From contig JAFSBD010000346.1 of the NCBI GenBank assembly GCA_017442025.1, forward strand, positions 1 through 5,835: 5,835 nt of DNA, written 5' to 3'. The translations under genes were made by a program, and so were the position numbers. Shown piece by piece: positions 1 to 5,276 of the stretch; position 1 is the stretch's first letter, and the number at the start of each line of letters is the position of its first letter. The notes below the pieces were generated by a model. The model did not search any database. It was not told the origin of the DNA and was given only the letters and a program-made list of their open reading frames with translations. Origin of the DNA: Clostridia bacterium. Lineage in GTDB: Bacteria > Bacillota > Clostridia > Oscillospirales > QAKW01.

Positions 1-1433
1 AACGCAGTAGGACATCCAATAATATCAGCATGGAAAAGGTTGAGCCTTCTTTGGCTTCTAAGGAAAATGAGATCGATTTATTTTTAGAAGATGCAGAAGA
101 TGCCGCTCGGTTAAAAGGGATATTCGCTGAAATTGCATTTTTGTCTGAGATCTATCGAGATGTAATGGTAATGTACTATATAGATGAACTGCAGGTCAAA
201 GAAATTGCTGTAAAGCTTGGTATCAGTGAGACGGCTGTAAAGCAACGGCTGTTTTCTGCAAGGCATATTGTCAGAAAAGAGGTGGAGTCAATGAATGAAA
301 GAAACTTGTCTTTAAAACCCATCCTATTTAGTATGGTAGGTACAGGAAATATATATAAGAATGATCCGCGTATTCATGTGAATAGGACCCTTTCGAGAAA
401 TCTCATTTATCTTTGCAAGGATAAGCCGAAATCTATTAAAGAACTTTCCGATGAGCTTTGCGTTCCGACGATATATGTTGAGGAGGAATTATTTATCCAG
501 TGTCATGGCGAAAACGGAAAATACGGAATGCTCCGCAAACTTGAAAATGGAAAATACATTACAAACGTCTTGATTGTTGATTACGATGAATATGATCAGG
601 CAAATAAAATTTATGAAAAATATTTGCCGGAAATATTCGCTTGTTTTGAAAATAACTTGAGAGATATTAATGAAGAACTTTTGAATTTTCCATATTTGAG
701 CAAGCAAAATGATATAAGATTTATATTATGGTTATTGTTCACGAATACCATCTTTGAAATGAACAATGACATCATTCCGATGATCCATAACAAGTATTTT
801 TCAAATGTTAAACCAACCAATCGGTCTTATAGTGTTGCTGTAATTGCTTATGAGGCTGAAACGGAGGAGGATGTTCCTCAATTTGGCGTTTATGGCTGTG
901 ATGGTAATCACGCAACCCATGTGGGTGGGTTTGAGCATGTATTTATATCAAATGTATACGGAAAGAGATTGGATCGGCATTTCACCTGCGGACATAATAT
1001 TTCGCAAGATAAAAAACTATTGATGTTATTGAAATCAATTGGAGGATTATCTGTTGATACGTTGAGTGAAGCGGAAAAAGAAGTAGCGGCCAAATGCATT
1101 GAATGCGGTTATCTGCGTAAAAACGGAAGTATTCTGGAACCACGAATTGTTGTTATTGATCAAAAGGATCAAAAAGATTTTTTTGCATTCTCTCGTTGTT
1201 TACAGCAAAATATGCAGGATATCAAAGAAAAGATTGCCGAAGAACTTGCTATCTTTATGAAGAAACATATCCCCGAACACCTCATAAATAAGTATCATAT
1301 TTATACACAATTATTTGCGGGAATAAGAATTTTAAACGACTTAATTGAAATGTGTATTGAAAAGGGGCTGTTGCAGGCTCCTGAAGATCGAATCGGTGCG
1401 GAAGGTATGCTTATGATTGTCAAAAAAGATTAA
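1..1433 (+). CDS. Sigma-70 family factor with long C-terminal extension (5' partial)
   Basis: This is the 3' part of a gene for an RNA polymerase sigma factor of the small sigma-70/ECF type. The frame is open to the window edge (first full codon at base 3), so the ATG at 30 is probably internal and the region 2 domain lies upstream. Counting from that ATG, residues 38-86 look like sigma region 4: a YRDVMVMYYIDEL helix, then the helix-turn-helix VKEIAVKLGISETAVKQRL that would contact the -35 element. About 380 further residues follow, far beyond an ordinary ECF factor. Residues 122-184 resemble a winged helix (SIKELSDELCVP, then a GMLRKLENGKYI wing). A long helical part follows, then a Cys/His-rich stretch (C290, H294, H297, H303, H317, C320, H322, C356, C359). 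Residues 329-377 resemble a second winged helix. The extension could sense a ligand or metal, but that is inference. The gene is AT-rich compared with its right-hand neighbours. Family call is good; target genes and signal are unknown. Confidence 0.8.
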   Translation, partial: RSRTSNNISMEKVEPSLASKENEIDLFLEDAEDAARLKGIFAEIAFLSEIYRDVMVMYYIDELQVKEIAVKLGISETAVKQRLFSARHIVRKEVESMNERNLSLKPILFSMVGTGNIYKNDPRIHVNRTLSRNLIYLCKDKPKSIKELSDELCVPTIYVEEELFIQCHGENGKYGMLRKLENGKYITNVLIVDYDEYDQANKIYEKYLPEIFACFENNLRDINEELLNFPYLSKQNDIRFILWLLFTNTIFEMNNDIIPMIHNKYFSNVKPTNRSYSVAVIAYEAETEEDVPQFGVYGCDGNHATHVGGFEHVFISNVYGKRLDRHFTCGHNISQDKKLLMLLKSIGGLSVDTLSEAEKEVAAKCIECGYLRKNGSILEPRIVVIDQKDQKDFFAFSRCLQQNMQDIKEKIAEELAIFMKKHIPEHLINKYHIYTQLFAGIRILNDLIEMCIEKGLLQAPEDRIGAEGMLMIVKKD

Positions 1434-1450
1434 AACGATATTTTTGACAA
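1417..1450. repeat. 10-bp perfect inverted repeat at end of sigma gene
   Basis: TTGTCAAAAA at 1417-1426 and TTTTTGACAA at 1441-1450 are exact reverse complements separated by 14 bases. The left arm lies in the last codons of the sigma-like gene and the right arm contains a TTGACA hexamer (1444-1449). The stem is AT-rich and no T-run follows it, so it is a poor intrinsic terminator. It could be an operator, or a weak hairpin at the 3' end of the sigma transcript. Confidence 0.45.
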
Positions 1451-1487
1451 CATTTCGCTTGTGTGATTTTAAAAGCTATGGTATTAT
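1444..1487 (+). promoter_or_regulatory. Candidate promoter(s) for the Nudix operon
   Basis: Two overlapping sigma-A-like arrangements are visible. The better one has TTGTGT (1459-1464), a 17-base spacer and TATTAT (1482-1487) preceded by TGG, an extended -10. The other uses a perfect TTGACA (1444-1449) with a poor TTTAAA (1468-1473) 18 bases downstream. Either would give a leader of about 30-50 bases before the ATG at 1525. This is a consensus match only. Confidence 0.45.
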
Positions 1488-1524
1488 TAGAATGTAAATG
1501 TTAAAAAGATCGATGAGGTGAACT

Positions 1525-2016
1525 ATGGCGGAACAGATCTGTTTTGAGCAAAAGGATTATATCTTTTCCTATCGGGCTGGGGCATTGCTTTGGCGGGACG
1601 GAAAAATCCTGATGCAAAAGAATATGGACAAAGAGGGGTTCACCTTGCCCGGCGGGCAGGTCTGCTTCGGGGAATATACTACCCAGACCTTGGCCCGCGC
1701 CCTGCGGGAAGAAACAGGCGCCGCGATTCAGATCGGGCGGCTGGCGATGGTGGCGGAGGTGTTTTTTCAATGGAAAAAACCCTGCCACCAGATCAATCTT
1801 TATTACATAGCAGAGCTCAAAAACCCCGATGCGTTGCCGAAAGAGGACTTTTTCGCCTATGATTCTCTTGGACAGGTTCAGTCGGAAAAGGAATTTTGCT
1901 GGATCGGGGCGGATCAATTAAAGAAATTGAAGGTCTATCCGAGCTGCATCAAGCCCTATTTGCAAAATCTGCCGAATGAGATTGTGCATCTGCAGCCGAA
2001 GGATCTGGAGGATTAA
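1525..2016 (+). CDS. Nudix hydrolase
   Basis: This 163-residue protein is a Nudix-fold hydrolase, an Mg-dependent enzyme cleaving a nucleoside diphosphate linked to another group. The Nudix box runs from G44 to A66: G44, five residues, E50, seven residues, R58, then LREETG with the metal-binding pair E62-E63. The residue after R58 is Ala rather than the consensus Glu, a change seen in many family members. The segment before it, AGALLWRDGKILMQ then LPGGQ, is the usual lead-in strand. The box and the length, typical of a single-domain enzyme, make the family secure, but the substrate cannot be read from the sequence. The ATG at 1525 has a GAGGTGA ribosome binding site at 1515-1521. The gene lies one base upstream of the next start and is probably co-transcribed with it. 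It is more GC-rich than the sigma gene on its left. Confidence 0.9.
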   Translation: MAEQICFEQKDYIFSYRAGALLWRDGKILMQKNMDKEGFTLPGGQVCFGEYTTQTLARALREETGAAIQIGRLAMVAEVFFQWKKPCHQINLYYIAELKNPDALPKEDFFAYDSLGQVQSEKEFCWIGADQLKKLKVYPSCIKPYLQNLPNEIVHLQPKDLED

Positions 2017-2017
2017 T

Positions 2018-2182
2018 ATGGAACCGAAAGATTATGTTGTTATCAAAATTGAAGGGGAATATGCTACCCTGCAGAATATCCGGGACGGAGGCGAAATCTT
2101 TATCGCCATGGCACTTCTCCCGGAGGGCGTGGATATCCATTTGAAGCTTCATTTTGAAAATTTTGAGTATACACTCATTTAA
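2018..2182 (+). CDS. Small conserved-looking protein (54 aa), DUF3006-like
   Basis: The 54-residue product starts MEPKDYVVIKIEGEYATLQN and carries a central LPEGV turn. The pattern of short beta strands (VVIKIEG, YATLQN, EIFIAMALLPEGV) resembles DUF3006-type small beta-barrel proteins of Firmicutes, but I recognise this only by general pattern and claim no function. The ATG at 2018 is chosen over an in-frame ATG at 1976 because a clean GGAGG (2007-2011) sits six bases before it, and because the earlier start would overlap the Nudix gene by 41 bases. Only one base separates it from the Nudix stop, so the two are almost certainly one operon. The gene ends directly in a terminator. There is no signal peptide or membrane segment, so the product should be cytosolic. 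Confidence 0.75.
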   Translation: MEPKDYVVIKIEGEYATLQNIRDGGEIFIAMALLPEGVDIHLKLHFENFEYTLI

Positions 2183-2215
2183 AAAGAGCTGAACCGAAAG
2201 GTTCAGCTCTTTTTC
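2181..2215 (+). terminator. Intrinsic terminator after the Nudix operon
   Basis: An 11-bp perfect GC-containing stem (AGAGCTGAACC at 2185-2195 with GGTTCAGCTCT at 2200-2210) closes on a GAAA tetraloop and is followed by TTTTCT. Four A bases before the stem can pair with the T-run, so the hairpin could also stop transcription coming from the right. The A-run overlaps the stop codon of the 54-residue gene. Confidence 0.93.
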
Positions 2216-2536
2216 TATTCCGCCGGGCAAATTGCAGCTACCCGCTCGGGGGAAGTGGCGCATGCGGTGCATTTACGGTTTCGGATCCTGCTGCACGAAA
2301 GCGTCCGTAATGCGAGGTTAAGGCGCTCTTCCGCTTGGCAAAACGGTGTTTGCGGGAGCGTATCTCCCATTTTTTAAAAACGCATCGGCCTACCCACCGT
2401 TTTTCTGATGCAGGCCGTGCCCAATCCTTCGGCTTTGCATCTTTCTTAAGAACATAAAACGCAAAGCCGAGCCATGCGAAGAATCCTCTCTTCGCCCTAC
2501 TGTTTTCCCGGGACAATTCTATTATGAGTATTCCAT
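2215..2536. other. Gene-free, hairpin-rich region; possible repeat element or structured RNA
   Basis: No convincing gene lies here, but the DNA is rich in inverted repeats. GCATTTACGG (2269-2278) pairs with CCGTAATGC (2305-2313) with one bulge. AAAACGGTG (2340-2348) pairs with CACCGTTTT (2395-2403) and encloses GGGAG/CTCCC (2354-2358 with 2364-2368). TCGGCTTTGC (2429-2438) pairs with GCAAAGCCGA (2461-2470) and encloses the palindrome TTCTTAAGAA (2443-2452). GCGAAGA (2476-2482) pairs with TCTTCGC (2489-2495). A 92-codon frame is open on the minus strand at 2238-2516, rich in Lys, Arg, Trp and Phe. It begins with TTG, has no ribosome binding site and reads through all the hairpins, so I do not call it a gene. 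The region lies between two converging terminators. An interspersed repeat or non-coding RNA is possible; neither is shown. Confidence 0.4.
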
Positions 2537-2566
2537 AAAAAAATATGCACTGCTTTCGCAGTGCAT
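2537..2566 (-). terminator. Intrinsic terminator of the small cysteine protein gene
   Basis: On the minus strand a perfect 9-bp stem (ATGCACTGC with GCAGTGCAT; plus-strand arms 2545-2553 and 2558-2566) closes on a GAAA loop and is followed by ATTTTTTT. It begins at the last base of the TAA stop codon. The run of seven T bases makes it a strong rho-independent terminator for minus-strand transcription. Confidence 0.92.
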
Positions 2567-2778
2567 TAATCTTCTAAATTTGGCAAATCCAGGTTTTTAA
2601 AATCAGGATTAAAAGGTTTGGGTGGAGTGCGGCGCAGGGGAGTATAGAGAAATTTGGAGCAGCTTCCGCCCGCTTTGACCAACCCCTTCTTGGGGCAGAT
2701 CACGTCCTCGGTGCCGAGGATGGGCTTGCCATGCTCGCAATAGGCGCAAATTTTATCGATTTCTTTGGAAAAAATCAT
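2566..2778 (-). CDS. Small four-cysteine protein (70 aa), putative zinc-binding
   Basis: The 70-residue product has four cysteines, C11, C14, C28 and C40, in the order CAYC, then VICPKKG, then GSCSKF. The spacing suggests a small zinc-binding fold; metal binding is inferred. Next comes KFLYTPLRRTPPKPF and an acidic, proline-containing tail. I have an impression of similar short uncharacterised clostridial proteins ending in a C-x-K-F-x-Y-x-P-L-x-R-x-P motif, but I know no function. The ATG at 2778 is supported by GGAG at 2785-2788 on the minus strand. The start overlaps the stop of the ylbJ-like gene as ATGA, allowing translational coupling, and the gene also has its own consensus promoter at 2823-2851. 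It ends straight into a terminator, so it can be expressed alone or with the upstream gene. Confidence 0.8.
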   Translation of the reverse strand: MIFSKEIDKICAYCEHGKPILGTEDVICPKKGLVKAGGSCSKFLYTPLRRTPPKPFNPDFKNLDLPNLED

Positions 2779-3740
2779 AATACGCTCCGTTCTGCCCCCG
2801 ATCGGGCTAATCTATCTCTAACATTATACTGCCTTTTTCTGCGTTTGTCAAAAGAAATCAAAAAAAGAGATAAAAAGCCAAAAATTGCAAGGGTAAGGGG
2901 GAAGGATTGTATCAATCCATAGACCGTTGGCGGCAAAAGAATGGCATATAGAACTTTTCCTGCCAGCATGGGAAGGAGTGGCAGATCGGCATGAATGAGA
3001 TAAGTGGCATTTTGCAACAGGATGGAAAGGCCTGAAAAGCCGACCATGGCCGCACCTATAAAAAAATGGGGTATGGAAGGCTCTAAAACCGATAGTCCGC
3101 CGCTGATCTCTAAAAAACCATACCATAAACGAAATCCGGGAATAGGCGCGCAAAGTGCGGCCAAGGCACCGAAAAGGGCGATGTACCCGGTCAGCCCCAA
3201 GCACCCGATGGCGGCGGAAGAGATCCCTTCGGTCAGCACCTTGATGAGCGAAGGACGGGGAAGGGGCGGGGCAGAAGACCCTTTCAAAGCCCCGCAGGCG
3301 ATTGCAAGGGCGAGGGAGATGAAAAGTTGGCCCGCAAAAAGCAATGCGCCCGCCCGAAGATTGCCGAAAACAGCCTCGCCCGCATAGGTAATTAAAAAGG
3401 AGGGGGAGGCATTGGCACAGCAAACGGTGAGTTTTATGCATTGCTCCCTTGAAATGATCCCCCGTTGGTAGGCGCGCACGGTTGTTTTGATCCCCAAAGG
3501 GAATCCACATAGATGGGAGGTGAACCAAAGGGTAAAAGTAGGCGGCAGAGGAATATATTCCATCATTTCGCTGAGAATGCCGCAGACCACCGCCGCGGGA
3601 AAGAGAGCAGGTAAAACAGCTCGATAGGCAAGCTGCAACCCCTGGCGTACCCCTTCCCCCGCCCGGGCACCGTAAAGGAGTAGGAGGGGGAGAGCAGAAA
3701 GCAGGAGCAATGTAAATAATGTCATCCAAATTTTTTTCAT
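2775..3740 (-). CDS. ylbJ: YlbJ-like sporulation integral membrane protein
   Basis: The 321-residue product is almost entirely hydrophobic, with several membrane-spanning segments starting at KKIWMTLFTLLLLSALPLLL. Residues about 85-130 carry the family's signature region: CGFPLGIKTTVRAY, then ISREQCIKL, then CCANASPSFLITYAGEAVFGN. These correspond to the SG-P-G-K and N-SSP-FI motifs of YlbJ and related nucleoside-recognition (Gate) proteins. YlbJ is needed for spore formation in Bacillus and is usually somewhat longer. The transported substrate, if any, is unknown. The frame extends upstream to 3959, but the ATG at 3740 gives a basic, signal-like N-terminus and avoids overlapping yqfC. No good ribosome binding site precedes it (only AAGG, about 12 bases away), so the start is less certain than the family. 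The C-terminus ends in a basic tail (DKRRKRQYN) that overlaps the promoter and the start of the next gene. Confidence 0.75.
   Translation of the reverse strand: MKKIWMTLFTLLLLSALPLLLLYGARAGEGVRQGLQLAYRAVLPALFPAAVVCGILSEMMEYIPLPPTFTLWFTSHLCGFPLGIKTTVRAYQRGIISREQCIKLTVCCANASPSFLITYAGEAVFGNLRAGALLFAGQLFISLALAIACGALKGSSAPPLPRPSLIKVLTEGISSAAIGCLGLTGYIALFGALAALCAPIPGFRLWYGFLEISGGLSVLEPSIPHFFIGAAMVGFSGLSILLQNATYLIHADLPLLPMLAGKVLYAILLPPTVYGLIQSFPLTLAIFGFLSLFLISFDKRRKRQYNVRDRLARSGAERSVL
2823..2851 (-). promoter_or_regulatory. Perfect-consensus sigma-A promoter for the small cysteine protein
   Basis: Read on the minus strand, TTGACA (2851-2846), a 17-base spacer and TATAAT (2828-2823) match the vegetative consensus at all twelve positions with ideal spacing. 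The predicted start of transcription, near 2816, lies about 38 bases before the ATG at 2778. The whole element sits inside the last codons of the ylbJ-like gene. Confidence 0.85.
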
Positions 3741-3768
3741 ATTAAAGAGTATGCCTTGCGCATAAAAA
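3737..3768 (+). promoter_or_regulatory. Candidate sigma-E-type promoter for yqfCD
   Basis: TCATATT (3737-3743) fits the mother-cell sigma-E -35 pattern KMATATT exactly, and CATAAAAA (3761-3768) resembles its -10 (CATACAHT) at six of eight positions. The 17-base spacing is longer than the usual 14-15, so this is only a candidate. It is suggested partly because yqfCD belong to the sigma-E regulon in Bacillus subtilis. Confidence 0.3.
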
Positions 3769-3801
3769 TAATACAAAGGTCGATGGAGAAAGGGGATTAC
3801 C

Positions 3802-4101
3802 ATGAGAAAAAAATCCAAACGGCGTTCCAAGGCCTGTGGGCCGTGGAAACGGTTTGTTAAATGTATGGACCTGCCGGAGTTCGCGGCGGGTTTGGATGAA
3901 TGTATTGAAATTTGGGGCGGGAATACGGTGCAGATTGAGGGCGCGAAGGGAATACACACCTATGAGCAGGATGTGGTTAAGGTACATATGAACCGCTATC
4001 TTTTGGTTATTCAGGGCGCGGATTTTGACCTGGCGCATTTTTCCGACGGTGCGTTGCGGGTGATGGGAAAACTGCAGAATATTTCCTGGGAGGTGGAATA
4101 G
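3802..4101 (+). CDS. yqfC: Sporulation protein YqfC
   Basis: This 99-residue protein belongs to the YabP/YqfC family of small sporulation proteins. The match is the core from about residue 24 onward: LPEFAAGLDECIEIWGG, then VQIEGAKGIHTYEQDVVKVHM, then YLLVIQGADFDL near the C-terminus, with the family's short beta-strand pattern. The N-terminus is strongly basic (RKKSKRRSK). Its length is close to the roughly 93 residues of the Bacillus protein. In Bacillus subtilis yqfC is transcribed in the mother cell under sigma-E together with yqfD; its biochemical role is unknown. The ATG at 3802 follows an AAAGGGG ribosome binding site. The gene ends exactly where yqfD begins, and this order is what makes the call firm. 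Confidence 0.92.
   Translation: MRKKSKRRSKACGPWKRFVKCMDLPEFAAGLDECIEIWGGNTVQIEGAKGIHTYEQDVVKVHMNRYLLVIQGADFDLAHFSDGALRVMGKLQNISWEVE
4088..4096 (+). promoter_or_regulatory. Ribosome binding site of yqfD inside yqfC
   Basis: GGGAGGTGG lies in the last codons of yqfC, five bases before the yqfD ATG at 4102. It fixes the yqfD start, which directly abuts the yqfC TAG (4099-4101), and points to coupled translation. Confidence 0.8.
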
Positions 4102-5274
4102 ATGAGTGCCTTTAAGGCTTTTTTCGGGGGCAGGGTCGAGGTGGAGGCAAAGGGTAATCAACTCGAAGGCTTCATTAACCGCCTTCATCGGAGCAAAATC
4201 CCCCTCTATGCACCGAAACGAACGGAAGACGGCAAACTGCGCTTTACCATGCCGGCATGGGCCTTCAAACGCTTACGCACCCCTGCTTTTAAAACGGGAA
4301 CACGCATCCGTATTATCAAAAAACGGGGATTGTTTATGGTGATCCGCCCCTTCCGCCGCCGCTTGGGGCTGGTTGTGGGAGCGATGCTTTTTTTCGGCCT
4401 GATCTTTTGGTGCTCCGGCTTTATCTGGCAGGTGGAGGTGAAGGGATGCGAGGAAACCTCCTCTACCCAGGTGTTGGCCGATCTGGAAGGGTTGGGGCTG
4501 AAGATCGGTTGCCGCCGCACCATCGAGGTGAATCCCATTGAAAATCAGTATCTGACGGGCAATGATAAGCTGAGCTGGATGTCCATCAATATTCGCGGCA
4601 CCACCGCCTATGTTGAGGTCAAGGAAAAGGGAATCCCTGTGGAGGTCGAAGACCCTTCCATCCCCACCAACATCTACGCGGCGCGGGACGGCATTATCCT
4701 GGCGGTGCGGGACTACGGCGGAACCCGATGCGTGCAGGCGGGCGACCCGGTGAAGGCGGGGGATCTCTTGGTGAGCGGGGACTGGACGGATAAATACGGG
4801 GTCCGCCGTTTATCCCATTGTATCGCTACGGTGATCGCCCAGACTCGGCGGGAAACAACGGTAACGGTGCCCTTATCCGAAACGGTCCGCCAAAAAACAG
4901 GAAAAAAGCAAAAAAAATATGCGATTTCCTTTGGGAAGTTCAAGTTCCCTCTTTATTTTAATAAAAAAATAGCGTATAATGAATATGATACCATGGAAAA
5001 AGTCTATCCTTTAAGGATCGCATCCTTTGCCTTTCCGGTGCAGTTGCATACCTTTTGCGCCGAAGAGGTAACCCTTTCTGCCATCCAACGTTCCCCCGAG
5101 CAAGCGCGGGCGATTGCCGAAAATCAGCTCGGCTTTTATCGGGCGGATCGGTTGGCAGAGGCGGTGGTTCAAAAACGCGAGGTGGAAGAAAGCCTTTCCA
5201 AAGAGGCCCTTACATTGCGCGCTACATTCTATTGCGAGGAAGAAATCGGCGTTGAGATGCCGATCGAGGAGTAG
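4102..5274 (+). CDS. yqfD: Sporulation protein YqfD
   Basis: The 390-residue product matches YqfD, a sporulation membrane protein of about this length. A basic cytoplasmic N-terminal part (residues 1-87) precedes one membrane span (about 88-108, LGLVVGAMLFFGLIFWCSGF). A WQVEVKG strand then opens an FtsQ-like external region (about 110-175). The family's most recognisable block follows at residues 185-226: PTNIYAARDGIILAV, GDPVKAGD and LLVSG. The last hundred residues are soluble and end acidic. Its exact role is unknown; in Bacillus it is made in the mother cell. Bases 4891-4990 form an unusually A/T-rich patch within an otherwise GC-richer gene, with A-runs of six, six and eight and a TATAAT at 4975-4980. 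phoH follows two bases after the stop. Confidence 0.92.
   Translation: MSAFKAFFGGRVEVEAKGNQLEGFINRLHRSKIPLYAPKRTEDGKLRFTMPAWAFKRLRTPAFKTGTRIRIIKKRGLFMVIRPFRRRLGLVVGAMLFFGLIFWCSGFIWQVEVKGCEETSSTQVLADLEGLGLKIGCRRTIEVNPIENQYLTGNDKLSWMSINIRGTTAYVEVKEKGIPVEVEDPSIPTNIYAARDGIILAVRDYGGTRCVQAGDPVKAGDLLVSGDWTDKYGVRRLSHCIATVIAQTRRETTVTVPLSETVRQKTGKKQKKYAISFGKFKFPLYFNKKIAYNEYDTMEKVYPLRIASFAFPVQLHTFCAEEVTLSAIQRSPEQARAIAENQLGFYRADRLAEAVVQKREVEESLSKEALTLRATFYCEEEIGVEMPIEE
4975..4980 (+). promoter_or_regulatory. TATAAT in AT-rich patch of yqfD, possible internal promoter
   Basis: A perfect -10 hexamer sits in an AT-rich island about 300 bases upstream of phoH. The best -35 at 17 bases is TTTATT (4952-4957), only three of six. 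An internal vegetative promoter would let phoH be expressed when the sporulation genes before it are silent, but the -35 match is weak. Confidence 0.25.
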
Positions 5275-5276
5275 GA

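Noticed and set aside
1501..1917. 138-codon frame antisense to the Nudix gene
   Set aside because: The plus strand carries an intact Nudix box and a good ribosome binding site. The antisense product has no recognisable features.
2238..2516. 92-codon minus-strand frame
   Set aside because: It begins with TTG, lacks a ribosome binding site and runs through several strong hairpins. It is kept only as part of the structured region.
2848..3729. 293-codon minus-strand frame overlapping the ylbJ-like gene
   Set aside because: It is a different frame of the same DNA, with a Pro/Arg/Cys-rich low-quality translation. The overlapping frame has clear membrane segments and YlbJ-type motifs.
3741..3773. 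Minus-strand sigma-E-like promoter (TATTATT and CATACTCT) for the ylbJ-like gene
   Set aside because: The -10 would put the transcript start at the ATG itself, giving a leaderless message, and the spacing is short. Not strong enough to annotate.
3742..4188. 148-codon frame antisense to yqfC
   Set aside because: It would lie entirely over a well-supported YqfC gene and shows no family features.
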